Below are positions 45,591 to 57,066 of a stretch of 64,000 bases of DNA, in pieces. The first letter of the stretch is position 1, and each line of letters begins with the position of its first letter. Source of the stretch: Thiorhodovibrio litoralis (GTDB lineage Bacteria; Pseudomonadota; Gammaproteobacteria; Chromatiales; Chromatiaceae). Under the pieces are notes generated by a model. The model did no database searches and was not told the DNA's origin. It worked only from the letters and a program-made list of their open reading frames with translations. The position numbers were made by a program, and so were the translations under genes. Location: the NCBI RefSeq assembly GCF_033954455.1, contig NZ_CP121473.1, positions 2,838,501-2,902,500 of the forward strand. Reading direction: 5' to 3'.

Positions 45591-46703
45591 TTAAAGCACC
45601 GCTTCCGGGTAGGAGCCGAGGACCTTGAACAGATTTGCCGAGGCTTTAAGCTTGGCGAGCGCGGCGGCAACCTGCTCAGTGTCGCGATGGCCGCACAGAT
45701 CGACGAAAAACACATAGTCCCAGACGCCCTGGCGCGATGGGCGCGACTCGATGCGGGTCATGTCGATAGCATGTTCGGCCAAGGGGGTGAGCAGCCGGAA
45801 CAGACCGCCTGCCTCGTTGCGGCAGGACAGCAGCAGACTGGTCTTGTCCTTGCCGCTCGGCGGTGCGTCCTCCGGGCCGATGATCAAAAAGCGGCTGGTG
45901 TTGCGCGGGTCGTCCTCGATGCGGTTGGCGAGCAGGTTGAGCCGATAGAGCTCGGCCGCCGCCTCGCCGGCGACGGCGCCGGCATCAGGGGTGTTTGCAG
46001 CCATGCGCGCGGCCTCGGCATTGCTGCCAACCGGAATGCGCTCGGCATGCGGCAAATGGCGGTCCAGCCAGGCGCGGCATTGGGCGAGCGACTGCTGGTG
46101 GGAGTAAACGCGCTTGACCCCATCGAGCCCGACGGCCTGGCTCATCAGGTGATGATGGATGCGCAATGTCACTTCACCCACAATACTCAGGGGTGACTGC
46201 ATGAAGGTATCGAGGGTATGGCTGACCACGCCCTCGGTGGAGTTCTCGACCGGGACAACGCCGAAATGACAGGCACCGGCCTCGACCTCGCGAAAGATGT
46301 CCCCAATGGCCCCGAACGGCAGGGAGCGCACCGAGTGGCCGAAGTGCTTGAGCGCGGCGGCCTGGGTGAAGGTGCCCTCGGGCCCGAGATAGGCCACTGA
46401 CAGGGGTTTTTCGAGTGCGAGACAAGCCGACATGATCTCGCGGAACAGACGTGCCACTTCTTCGCCATGCAGCGGCCCGGGATTCTCGGCCTTGATGCGA
46501 CGCAGAATCTCAGCCTCGCGCTCAGGCCGGTAGAAATGGCTCTGCGGGCCAGTCGCTGCCTTGATCTCGGCCACTTCCTGCGCGCAGCGGGCGCGCACCG
46601 ACAGCAGCCGCAAAATCTCGGCATCGGTTGCGTCGATGCGCTCGCGCACGGCTTTCAGCCGGCTGGCTGTATCCGCCGAAGAATTGGATGTTTCACTGGC
46701 CAT
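45591..46703 (-). CDS. pheA: bifunctional chorismate mutase / prephenate dehydratase
   Basis: The 370-residue protein has an N-terminal AroQ chorismate mutase domain (~10-95, RERIDATDAEILRLLSVRA). A prephenate dehydratase domain follows (~103-275, VAYLGPEGTFTQAAALKHFG; PVENSTEGVVSHTLD) and then a C-terminal ACT regulatory domain (~285-365) with the ESRPSRQGVWDYVFFVD Phe-binding motif. It commits chorismate to phenylpyruvate and is feedback-controlled by phenylalanine. It lies 72 bases after serA. Confidence 0.96.
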   Translation of the reverse strand: MASETSNSSADTASRLKAVRERIDATDAEILRLLSVRARCAQEVAEIKAATGPQSHFYRPEREAEILRRIKAENPGPLHGEEVARLFREIMSACLALEKPLSVAYLGPEGTFTQAAALKHFGHSVRSLPFGAIGDIFREVEAGACHFGVVPVENSTEGVVSHTLDTFMQSPLSIVGEVTLRIHHHLMSQAVGLDGVKRVYSHQQSLAQCRAWLDRHLPHAERIPVGSNAEAARMAANTPDAGAVAGEAAAELYRLNLLANRIEDDPRNTSRFLIIGPEDAPPSGKDKTSLLLSCRNEAGGLFRLLTPLAEHAIDMTRIESRPSRQGVWDYVFFVDLCGHRDTEQVAAALAKLKASANLFKVLGSYPEAVL

Positions 46704-46775
46704 CAGTCAGCGCGACCTGTGCATCAGGCAAATGCGTGAGCGCCTTTCGTGTGTTTCAAGCGAAATACCCTCAGA

Positions 46776-47957
46776 TTAGCCGGCATCCTTTCCGCCAAGC
46801 GCGTGCACCCGCAGCACCCCATTGATCGCGCCGATGTGCTCCAGGGTCTCTTGCGGGCAAGCACGGTCGATATCGATCAGAGTGACCGCCAGATCACCGC
46901 GCGAGCGGTTGAGCATGTCGATGATGTTGAGCTTGGACTCAGCCAGCAAGGTGGAAATCTGCCCAACCATGTTCGGCACATTACTGTTGACCACTGCAAT
47001 GCGATGGCCGCCATTGCGCGGCAGGTCGATCTCGGGAAAATTCACCGAATTGCGGATATTGCCATCTTCCAGATAGGCGCGCAGCTGCTCGGCGACCATG
47101 ACCGCGCAATTCTCCTCCGCCTCGCGGGTGGAGGCACCAAGATGCGGCAGGGTCACCACCCGGGGATGATCCTTTAACAAATTGCTCGGAAAATCGCATA
47201 CATAGGCATAGAGCTTGCCGCTATCGAGCGCGGCCGCCGCAGCCTGATCATCGATGATGCCATCGCGGGAGAAATTCAGCAGCACCGACCCATCGGGCAT
47301 GGCTGCAATGCGCTCGGCATTGATCATGTGGCGAGTCTGCTCGGTCAGGGGCACATGAAAGCTGATGAAATCCGAGCGCGAGACCAGATCATCGATGGAT
47401 ACCGCGGCCTGCACGTCGGCTTCCAGCTTCCAGGCGCTGCGCACGGTGATGCTTGGATCATAGCCGATGACCTTCATACCGAGCGCGCGCGCGGCATTGG
47501 CCACCAGCACGCCGATGGCGCCCAGACCAATCACGCCCAGGGTGCGCCCGGGCAGCTCGAAGCCAACGAAATCCTTTTTGCCCGACTCGACCGCCTTGCT
47601 GATGGCCGCATCCTCTCCTGAGAGTCCGCGCGCGAAAGACCAGCCTTGGGCGATGTTGCGCGCCGCCATCAGCATGCCGGCCAGCACCAACTCTTTGACG
47701 GCGTTGGCATTGGCGCCCGGCGCATTGAATACCACCACACCGCGCGCGCTCATTTTCTCAAGCGGAATGTTATTGACCCCGGCACCGGCGCGGCCGATGG
47801 CCTGCACACTGTCGGGGATTTCCATGTCGTGCATTTTCGCCGAGCGCACCAGAATGCCGTCGGGATGGGCGATCTCCGAGGCAATCTCAAAACTGTCGCG
47901 CGGCAGGCGCTCCAGGCCGGCCAGCGAGATGTTATTCAGCGTCAGAATTTTGAACAT
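46776..47957 (-). CDS. serA: D-3-phosphoglycerate dehydrogenase
   Basis: The 393-residue dehydrogenase has the NAD-binding GVIGLGAIGVLVAN motif, the D-2-hydroxyacid dehydrogenase signature region and the active-site LPHLGASTREAEENCAVM. A C-terminal ACT domain (from VVNSNVPNMVGQISTLLAES, ~320) follows. It makes phosphohydroxypyruvate for serine synthesis. It sits between serC and pheA, whereas many proteobacteria have serC directly followed by pheA. Confidence 0.95.
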   Translation of the reverse strand: MFKILTLNNISLAGLERLPRDSFEIASEIAHPDGILVRSAKMHDMEIPDSVQAIGRAGAGVNNIPLEKMSARGVVVFNAPGANANAVKELVLAGMLMAARNIAQGWSFARGLSGEDAAISKAVESGKKDFVGFELPGRTLGVIGLGAIGVLVANAARALGMKVIGYDPSITVRSAWKLEADVQAAVSIDDLVSRSDFISFHVPLTEQTRHMINAERIAAMPDGSVLLNFSRDGIIDDQAAAAALDSGKLYAYVCDFPSNLLKDHPRVVTLPHLGASTREAEENCAVMVAEQLRAYLEDGNIRNSVNFPEIDLPRNGGHRIAVVNSNVPNMVGQISTLLAESKLNIIDMLNRSRGDLAVTLIDIDRACPQETLEHIGAINGVLRVHALGGKDAG

Positions 47958-47987
47958 ACGACTCCCCTACTCCCGATTTTTCTCGCT

Positions 47988-49070
47988 TTATCCGCGCGTG
48001 CGCTCAAACTCGCCCATGAAGTCGATCAACGCTTCGACGCCTGCCTCCGGCATGGCGTTGTAGATACTCGCGCGCATGCCGCCGACCGAGCGATGGCCTT
48101 TCAGGGTCAGCAGCCCGGCGTCTTTGGCACCAGCGAGAAAATCTCCATCCAGGGCTGGATCGGCCAGGGTGAAGGGCACATTCATCCAGGAGCGCGAGCG
48201 CAGCTCAACCGGATTGGCATAAAAAGGCGAGCTGTCGATTGCTGCATAGAGTTTGGCCGCCTTACGCCGATTGATCTCGGCCATGGCATCAAGCCCGCCG
48301 ATGTCTTTCAACCACTGAAACACCAGACCGGCCAGATACCAGGCATAGGTCGGCGGCGTGTTGTACATGGAATCGCTCTTTGCATGGATGCCATAGTCGA
48401 ACATCGCCGGCGTGCCGGTCAGGGTCTCGCCGATCAGATCGGAACGGACAATCACAATGGTCAGTCCGGCCGGACCGATGTTCTTCTGCGCGCCTGCATA
48501 AATCAGCCCGAAACGCGACACATCGACGGGGCGCGACAGCAGGGTCGAGGACATGTCCGCTACCAGCGGGACATCGCCGGTGTCGGGAATCTCTGGGAAT
48601 TCGACTCCTTCGATGGTCTCGTTCGGGGTGTAATGGACATAGGCCGCATCGGCGGAGAGCTTGAGCTCGTCGCGCACCGGCGCGCGGGTGAAGCGCTCTT
48701 CCTCAGTGCTCGCGGCGATGGCCGGCGTGCAGAAGCGGCGTGCCTCGGCAATGGCCTTTTTCGACCAGCTGCCGGTATTGATGTAATCGGCGCTGGTATG
48801 TCCGCGCAGCAGATTCATCGGCACCATGGCGAACTGGCTCGATGCCCCGCCTTGCAGAAACAGCACCCGATAGTCATCCGAGATGCCGAGCAAATCGCGC
48901 AGATCGGCCTCGGCGCGCTCGGCAATGGACATGAACTCTTTGCCGCGATGGCTCATCTCGGCCACGCACATGCCACTGTCGTGCCAATCAAGCATCTCCT
49001 CGCGCGCGCGCCGCAGCACCGGCTCCGGGAGCATTGCTGGGCCAGCGCTGAAATTATACGGACGGGTCAT
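47988..49070 (-). CDS. serC: phosphoserine aminotransferase
   Basis: The 360-residue PLP enzyme begins TRPYNFSAGPAMLPEPVL, the family N-terminus, and has the PLP lysine in LIYAGAQKNIGPAG (~198). It converts phosphohydroxypyruvate to phosphoserine, and also acts in pyridoxal synthesis. It starts one base after the gyrA stop, so the two are in one transcript, a well-known arrangement. Confidence 0.96.
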   Translation of the reverse strand: MTRPYNFSAGPAMLPEPVLRRAREEMLDWHDSGMCVAEMSHRGKEFMSIAERAEADLRDLLGISDDYRVLFLQGGASSQFAMVPMNLLRGHTSADYINTGSWSKKAIAEARRFCTPAIAASTEEERFTRAPVRDELKLSADAAYVHYTPNETIEGVEFPEIPDTGDVPLVADMSSTLLSRPVDVSRFGLIYAGAQKNIGPAGLTIVIVRSDLIGETLTGTPAMFDYGIHAKSDSMYNTPPTYAWYLAGLVFQWLKDIGGLDAMAEINRRKAAKLYAAIDSSPFYANPVELRSRSWMNVPFTLADPALDGDFLAGAKDAGLLTLKGHRSVGGMRASIYNAMPEAGVEALIDFMGEFERTRG

Positions 49071-51698
<2,628 letters not shown>

Positions 51699-51988
51699 GG
51701 GCGTGGCAGACTGGCTGTGGCGCGCGAAACGCGGTCAGGGTTGATTAGGAAAGCACAACCGGATGCTGACGGCCGACAGGCAAAATCGAGCGATTCCGGT
51801 AAACTCGCAATCATAGCACGAACCGCCCTGCCCCGCGCCTGTCTCCGGTGCGCGACAAGGGACGCGCAAGACTATTTATCTACCCAATCAATACAAATAA
51901 AATAAGCAGTTTATCGCGTTTTTATAAGAAATCACTCAAGCCCGTTTTTCTAGCATTCCTAGCCATTGCCCCGAGGATCAGCACGCCC

Positions 51989-52360
51989 ATGTCTGCGCAT
52001 CATCACGCTTGCCCCCACGCTTTTCTTGTTGGACACGACGATTTCGACACCGCTGTCGTGCAGGCATCGCACCATGCGCCGATGCTGGTGGACTTCTGGG
52101 CCGATTGGTGCGGCCCCTGTCATGCGCTAACGCCCCATCTTTACCGCGTGCTCGATGAATATCAGGGCCGCCTGCGGCTGGCGCAGATCGAGGTCGATGA
52201 GGGCGAGAACATGAAAATCGCCGGACACTACCGGGTGCGCGGTTTTCCAACCGTGATGCTGTTCTGTGGTGGGGAGGAGCACGGGCGTTTCAGCGGCTCG
52301 CGCTCCGCAACGCAGATTCGAGACTGGCTAGAGCAGCACCTGCCGGCCTGCCCTAAGTGA
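51989..52360 (+). CDS. thioredoxin family protein
   Basis: The 123-residue cytosolic protein has a His-rich N-terminus (MSAHHHACPHAF), the redox motif WADWCGPCHAL (~42-52) and the cis-Pro loop YRVRGFPTVMLF. It is a thioredoxin-like disulfide reductase, shorter than fusion-type YbbN. The ATG at 51989 is chosen because the longer frame from 51848 runs through an AT-rich leader. The 290-base gap back to gyrA contains an AT-rich patch (~51880-51960) where promoters may lie, but no clear -35/-10 pair. Confidence 0.9.
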   Translation: MSAHHHACPHAFLVGHDDFDTAVVQASHHAPMLVDFWADWCGPCHALTPHLYRVLDEYQGRLRLAQIEVDEGENMKIAGHYRVRGFPTVMLFCGGEEHGRFSGSRSATQIRDWLEQHLPACPK

Positions 52361-52382
52361 CCACCGGCTGAGATCCTACGGT

Positions 52383-52532
52383 CGTCATGCAATACAGAGT
52401 GAGACCGCCTATTTGTTGCGTGATCCCGCCAACCGGCAGCGTTTGGTGGACGCTATCGAGAACGTCCGCCAAGGTCATACCCGCCCGATCGACCTTGAAG
52501 CACGAGCTGCAAGTTTGCCCCAGCAAACTTAA
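52383..52532 (+). pseudogene. YefM/Phd-like antitoxin remnant (C-terminal part)
   Basis: Reading the plus strand from ~52383 to the TAA at 52532 gives SETAYLLRDPANRQRLVDAI and then ENVRQGHTRP. This is the C-terminal half of YefM-type antitoxins (family motif ETAYLLRSPANARRL). The N-terminal DNA-binding half and any YoeB toxin are absent; the frame runs back into the thioredoxin stop region without a start. It is a decayed fragment too short for standard gene calling. Confidence 0.6.
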
Positions 52533-52534
52533 TT

Positions 52535-52861
52535 TTATTGGTGAGAAGCGAGCTTCAAGCCGATGATCCCAATCAAAATAAGTCCGACGAAAAAGAACCG
52601 AGCCAGGGTTGCCGGCTCGCTGAACAGGATGAGCCCAATAGCAAAGGTTCCGACGGCACCGATTCCGGTCCAGACGGCATAGGCGGTCCCCATGGGGATG
52701 GTCTTCTGCGCGATCAACAACAGGGCGCCACTCGCGGTTATGCAGAGGATGGAAAAGAAGATCCAGCCCCAGCGCATACCGGCTTCTGCCAGCCCAAGCT
52801 TGAGTCCGACAGGCCAGCCCCACTCGAAAATTCCCGCGATGATCAGATAAAGCCAAGCCAT
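52535..52861 (-). CDS. small multidrug resistance / guanidinium exporter (SugE/Gdx-like)
   Basis: The 108-residue protein has four membrane helices and the SMR signature: Glu in LIIAGIFEWGWPVGLK (the transport glutamate at residue 13), PMGTAYAVWTGIGAVG and the terminal LIGIIGLKLAS. These segments match the SugE (Gdx) branch, which exports guanidinium, better than EmrE. I looked for a guanidine riboswitch in the 70 bases upstream and did not find the paired ACGR hairpins. The ATG is preceded by AAGGAGAG some 16 bases away, too far to be a good ribosome site. Confidence 0.9.
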   Translation of the reverse strand: MAWLYLIIAGIFEWGWPVGLKLGLAEAGMRWGWIFFSILCITASGALLLIAQKTIPMGTAYAVWTGIGAVGTFAIGLILFSEPATLARFFFVGLILIGIIGLKLASHQ

Positions 52862-52933
52862 TTTGGTTGGGGGTCTCTCTCCTTATTGGAGGCTCACTCA
52901 GCGTTATCGTGAATCCGCGCTCGATGGCTTCGG

Positions 52934-53074
52934 TCAGCTGCCCGCGCCGATGTCTCTGATCTGCTGCAGCGGAAGGTCGATCTGCGCGGCAATACGTTCC
53001 TCGCTGATGGCCAGCGGAAGCAGGAACTCCTCGCGCAAGACTTCACCAGGGTGAATATCTTGAATTTTATCCAT
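52934..53074 (-). pseudogene. HigA-like antitoxin remnant (N-terminal part)
   Basis: From the ATG at 53074 the frame reads DIHPGEVLREEFLLPLAIS, the N-terminus of HigA-family antitoxins (PGEILREEFLEPLGLS), and continues into the first helix-turn-helix half (AAQIDLPLQQI). It then stops after ~46 residues, so the rest of the DNA-binding domain is lost. It is located directly after a HigB-like tail on the same strand, the normal toxin-antitoxin order. Confidence 0.6.
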
Positions 53075-53084
53075 GTTTCGACCT

Positions 53085-53213
53085 CTAATGGTAAGCGCAA
53101 ATTTCGACGCGATCCGCGTTGCCCTCGGTCCAAACAAAGCAGACGCGCCACAGATCATTGATGCGAACTGTTCTTGATTCTTCTCGGTTGCCAAAGATCT
53201 TGAAAATGTAGAG
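53085..53213 (-). pseudogene. HigB-like toxin remnant (C-terminal part)
   Basis: Reading the minus strand to the stop at 53085-53087 gives RTVRINDLWRVCFVWTEGN and a tail ending VEICAYH, the conserved end of HigB/RelE-type toxins (SIRINDQWRICFVW...VEIVDYH). An in-frame stop about 42 codons upstream and the absence of the N-terminal half show that only a fragment is left. It lies 10 bases upstream of the HigA-like start, as in an intact higBA pair. Confidence 0.6.
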
Positions 53214-53290
53214 TCACACTCTATAATTTCACAGATGATAGATCGGCGCCATTTAGAAGCATGTTGGTCTTTCCTCCCTACAGGGTTTTG

Positions 53291-54064
53291 TTATGTTGCG
53301 TCATCGTCACCTTCCGAGAACAGGTATTTCAGCATACGCTCCGGCGCATTTAGAAAGTCCTTGGTGACGAGGAAATGTTCTGTATCACGGTAGGCGACTT
53401 CCTCAATTCCGCTGCCTGTAAACTGGTAAAGAGTCGCTCCCGGGTACGCCAGCAAGATCGGGGAGTGAGACGCAATAACGAACTGCGCATGACCCGGAGC
53501 TTCAAGATCGTGGATTATTCTTAGAAAGGCCAGTTGGCGTTGGGGCGACAGGGCAGCCTCGGGCTCATCCAAAATGTATAGCCCCTGCTCAAATCGGTTA
53601 TCGAATAACGCAAGGAATGACTCTCCGTGTGACTGCGCATGGAGCGACTTGCCTCCGTATGCCTTGAAGTCCGAGACCCCATCTAAGTATGTGGCGAAGT
53701 TGAAGAAGCTCTCAGCCCGCATAAAGAATCCATCGGTCATCTTCGGCATCCAGGATAGGCGCAGCGCTTGAGCGAGTTCTGAGCGGTCCGCGAATGCTTC
53801 CCGGTGATGGTCCCGGCTCCCGCCTTCCGGATTGAATCCACATATTTCCGCAATCGCTTCGAGTAGCGTCGACTTTCCGCTGCCGTTCTCACCGACAAAA
53901 AACGTGACATTGGTTTCCAGTGGAATATCGATTCCATTTCGAAAAGCCGGGACCGCAAAGGGAAATTCCTCGCCTTTCCAGCGCTCAGCTAGACTCCTAA
54001 TCTGACGGAGATAGGGCGCGCCGGTCAGGGCTCTGGTGGGTGAATTGCGGCGGGCACGTACCAT
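53291..54064 (-). CDS. stand-alone AAA family ATPase (ABC/SMC-type, defence-like)
   Basis: The 257-residue protein has Walker A FFVGENGSGKSTLLEAI (~residues 55-71), Walker B LYILDEPEAALSPQRQ with a signature-like acidic triad, and the H-loop FVIASHSPILLAYP. This is the architecture of the predicted ATPases of the OLD/AAA_15-like group, but with no TOPRIM nuclease or other domain attached. Many such proteins act in phage defence with partner genes; none is evident here. The ATG at 54064 has GGA six bases upstream; a longer open frame to 54349 is not protein-like. It lies between toxin remnants and an rtcB fragment. Confidence 0.8.
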   Translation of the reverse strand: MVRARRNSPTRALTGAPYLRQIRSLAERWKGEEFPFAVPAFRNGIDIPLETNVTFFVGENGSGKSTLLEAIAEICGFNPEGGSRDHHREAFADRSELAQALRLSWMPKMTDGFFMRAESFFNFATYLDGVSDFKAYGGKSLHAQSHGESFLALFDNRFEQGLYILDEPEAALSPQRQLAFLRIIHDLEAPGHAQFVIASHSPILLAYPGATLYQFTGSGIEEVAYRDTEHFLVTKDFLNAPERMLKYLFSEGDDDAT

Positions 54065-54303
54065 AGGAGTTCCAAGCAACCTGACGAGTAAACATTGTAG
54101 CCGGCGTGCGCCAGACAGTTCTCGTGGTGATTTCTGCTGCGCAAAGACCGACAACATCCCCTTCGCGAGCGGGCCTTGCGCACTTCCACGCTGTTTTTTC
54201 TCTGCCAAAAAGGCGCCGAGGGTGCTCATCTTGACCCTATCCCCCAGCACCGAAAATGGCCCAAGGCTCGACCGAGTGGATGCCGTTGACCTCACGGGGT
54301 CGG

Positions 54304-54885
54304 TCAGGCGATCAAAAGCCGTGGGTACTCCTCCGCCATCTGACCCCAAAAACCCCCGCTCCAGTCCATCAGTACCATTGGCACCCAGTCTTCAGGGACC
54401 GCCCCCACGACAACATCAACGATGTGTCGTCCGTGTCCCTTGATGGCCGAGGTACACTTACGGCACACCACACCCTGGGTTTGGGCTTCCAGATCGGCCG
54501 GCTTGAACTGCTTTTCGGCGGCGGTGCGGCTCATGCGCCGCCCGGCACCGTGGGCGCAGGAGCAGAAGCTCTCGGGGTTGCCCTTGCCGCGCACGATGTA
54601 GCTTTTCGCGCCCATGCTACCGGGGATGATGCCGAAATCACCTTCGCGCGCGCGGATGGCACCCTTGCGGGTGACCCAGACCGGGATGATGGCCTTCCCG
54701 GTGGCGATGACGCTGCCGATGGTGGCGCCGATGCCAAGATGCACATCGGGCATGGCGGCAACATGCTTGTGAATGAAGAGCAGCCTGGAGATGTTGATGA
54801 GCTGCGCTTGCGAGCGTAAATCGATGTCATCGGTCCAGACCTTGACGGGCTTCTCGCCCTCGGTGAATACCTGCCGGATGGGCAT
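54304..54885 (-). pseudogene. rtcB: RNA-ligase RtcB remnant with internal deletion
   Basis: From the ATG at 54885 the frame encodes the RtcB N-terminus (WTDDIDLRSQAQLINISRLL; AAMPDVHLGIGATIGSVIAT). It then jumps, without frameshift, from the start of the catalytic core to the late core motif VTRKGAIRAREGDFGIIPGS (followed by ESFCSCAHGAGR). About 200 residues, including the metal-site cysteine of the GVDIGCGM motif, are missing. After CRK the sequence no longer resembles RtcB and ends in unrelated residues. RtcB normally has about 400 residues and joins 2',3'-cyclic-phosphate RNA ends; this copy cannot be active. Confidence 0.85.
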
Positions 54886-54932
54886 GCTTGTTCCTCCTCG
54901 CCGTTTCGGGGCGGCAGTGTTAATCGCACGCA

Positions 54933-56726
54933 TCAAGGCGCCGAGACGACATGACGGCCATTGGCTTTGATGCACCAACGGGGCCAAACCACGGCGGGAT
55001 GGCGTTGCGAAGAGGAGGTTTCGGGAAAAGAAGCCTGTGAACGCCGCTTACAATCTTGCATACTTGAAGCTCCATTGGATTGCTCCGATGGTTTTTCCGG
55101 GGTGCCGTTGTCATCCGGGTCGCCGATGTTTGGATCGGGATCAACCCGAAAAACCACCAGGATTTCCTCATGGTAAATCTCGATACGCTTGACAAGCGCG
55201 CGAATGATGCCGCGCTTGGTCTCGAAATCCAGGCCGGTTAAACGTTCCTGAATCGCGGCGGCAAATTCCTCCAGCCGATTGATCACCAGAAACAGTTCGG
55301 CCTGGCCAGCATCTTGTTGGCGAGCTGTCTCAATCTGAATGTGAAGTTGCTCGAGTTTGCTATTGAGCTGCGCCATTTTGGGATCGAAGTCGCTTTTATC
55401 GATTAACCCCTCGGTATAGCTATCGATCAGCCGCGATTTCCCTTGTTTCAGGTGCTGGTGCTGTTTTTCCAGCACATCTGTATCGGTGTGCGACGCATGA
55501 GCCTGCTGCAGGCGATTGAGGCGCTGTTCATATTCCTGCTGCAAGCGCTCAGGCTGTTGTAACAACGCCAGGACTTGCTCCCACACCAGGTCATCGAGCC
55601 GGCTGGTGCGCACTTGCTTGTTGTCGCAAATACGCTCACCGCCAAAGCGATAGGCATCGGTGCCGACGCAGCGATAATAGGCATAGCATTGTCCACCTTT
55701 GGCCGCGCTTTTGCTGACAGGCTTGCCATAATACGCATAGCGGCAGTGCCCGCAGACGATGAGCCCTTGCAGGAGATGGCGCGCGCCGCGCCGGCGTTGG
55801 CGTGCCAGGCGGCGATTCTCCTCCAATTGCTCCCCCACGGCGAGAAACAGCGCTTCGCTGACCAGCGGCGGGACAGGGATCTCAATCCAGTCCGCGCGCG
55901 GGGTACGCACGACGGAGGTGGCCTTCTTGGGCGTTTCGGCGCTGTGGCGGGCGGGGCGCACGCGCGGGCGGTGCGGCTGTGACTGGGTCTTGCCGAAGGC
56001 GGCACGACCCATATAGGCCGGGTTCTGCAGCATTCCCCACACCACACTGCGGTCCCAATGCGCTTTGCCGGTGGCGGTGGGAATGCCCTCGGCATCAAGC
56101 CGGCGGGTCACTTCGCCGATACTGAAGCGATCCACGCCAACCCAATGAAAGATTTGCCGCACGGTGGCCGCTTGGGACAGATCAATCACATACTGCGCCG
56201 GTGCGCCATCGAGTTGCTTGCGCTGATAGCGATAGCCGTAAGGCGCGCCGCCAAGCACATTGACGCGCCCATGACGCGCGCCATGCAATTTCCCGCGACG
56301 GTTGCGCTCCATGATCTTCGCCCGCTCGTATTCGGCAATCATGCCTTGCATCTGTAATAACAGGTCTTCTTCCGGGCTCACACCGCCGGCATGATTGAGA
56401 AAGACAACGGTGACACCGGTTTGCTGGAACTCTTCCAACAGCAGGGCCTGATGGGCGTATTTCCGCGCCAGGCGATCCGGGGCCAGCACATAGAGCCGAT
56501 CAATCAAGCCCATGGCCGCGCGATCGCGCAACCGCTCCAGTTGCGGGCGAATGAGGGTCGCGCCGCTGACACCAGCGTCGATGAAACACTGCTCTTCGGG
56601 AAGCTGTTCGCCATCACTGGCAATGCGCGCTTTCAGCGCCGCAACCTGGCTGTCGATGGTGCCGGCCTTGGCCTGGCGATCGGAGGAGACACGGGCATAG
56701 AGGGCGACGTTCAGGGGCTGGCTCAT
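54933..56726 (-). CDS. large serine recombinase with zinc-ribbon domain
   Basis: The 597-residue protein has an N-terminal resolvase domain with catalytic Ser14 (LYARVSSDRQ), APDRLARKYAHQALLLEEF and EYERAKIMERNRRGK. The recombinase domain follows (~180-290), then a zinc ribbon (CGHCRYAYYGKP, YAYYRCVG) and a coiled coil (~430-500). It would excise, insert or resolve DNA at specific att/res sites. The C-terminal ~50 residues after FRVDPDPN look like non-native read-through. The ATG at 56726 lies four bases from the end of an IS21-family element, so its native promoter and ribosome site have been displaced. Confidence 0.88.
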   Translation of the reverse strand: MSQPLNVALYARVSSDRQAKAGTIDSQVAALKARIASDGEQLPEEQCFIDAGVSGATLIRPQLERLRDRAAMGLIDRLYVLAPDRLARKYAHQALLLEEFQQTGVTVVFLNHAGGVSPEEDLLLQMQGMIAEYERAKIMERNRRGKLHGARHGRVNVLGGAPYGYRYQRKQLDGAPAQYVIDLSQAATVRQIFHWVGVDRFSIGEVTRRLDAEGIPTATGKAHWDRSVVWGMLQNPAYMGRAAFGKTQSQPHRPRVRPARHSAETPKKATSVVRTPRADWIEIPVPPLVSEALFLAVGEQLEENRRLARQRRRGARHLLQGLIVCGHCRYAYYGKPVSKSAAKGGQCYAYYRCVGTDAYRFGGERICDNKQVRTSRLDDLVWEQVLALLQQPERLQQEYEQRLNRLQQAHASHTDTDVLEKQHQHLKQGKSRLIDSYTEGLIDKSDFDPKMAQLNSKLEQLHIQIETARQQDAGQAELFLVINRLEEFAAAIQERLTGLDFETKRGIIRALVKRIEIYHEEILVVFRVDPDPNIGDPDDNGTPEKPSEQSNGASSMQDCKRRSQASFPETSSSQRHPAVVWPRWCIKANGRHVVSAP

Positions 56727-56856
56727 CGCTGTTAGCGGCTGAACAAACCTGCGGATAAACGGTGAAGTCCAGCCGCCCGACAAAGCGACGCCCTCGCTGA
56801 AGGCGAAGGGTGAGCCACCGAACAGCGAGCCGCGCCCGGTGGCCGGTGAAGGTCAC

Positions 56857-57066
56857 TCAGAACGGATCATCGTTGTAGGAAGGAAACAACGGCAAGGGCA
56901 GCTGACGTTCATCGCGCAGTTGCTCCTGATAGGCCTGTTCGCGGGCCTCGGCGATAGCGAGGCCATGGATCTCATAAATTCCCTCGCAGAGCATCTCCAA
57001 CCAGTCAACGACCGCCAGCGCCTGCTCGGGCGACCAATCATAGGGAATCATCGGGGGTGGATACAT
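56857..57066 (-). CDS. small accessory protein of the IS21-family element
   Basis: The 69-residue protein (MYPPPMIPYDWSPEQALAV...) is acidic and helical. It starts inside the end of istB (29-base overlap), with GAGAGGAG just upstream. It has no recognised domain. Its tight coupling to istB suggests it belongs to the element; I recall similar small frames after istB in relatives of this group, but have not verified that. Confidence 0.6.
   Translation of the reverse strand: MYPPPMIPYDWSPEQALAVVDWLEMLCEGIYEIHGLAIAEAREQAYQEQLRDERQLPLPLFPSYNDDPF

Noticed and set aside
52862-52933. Guanidine riboswitch upstream of the SugE-like gene
   Set aside because: SugE/Gdx genes are often controlled this way, but the two small hairpins with ACGR loops are not present here.
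54350-54930. Extension of the lone ATPase frame to 54349 and of the rtcB frame to 54987
   Set aside because: Both extensions lack conserved features, and good ribosome sites or family starts lie further inside (54064 and 54885).
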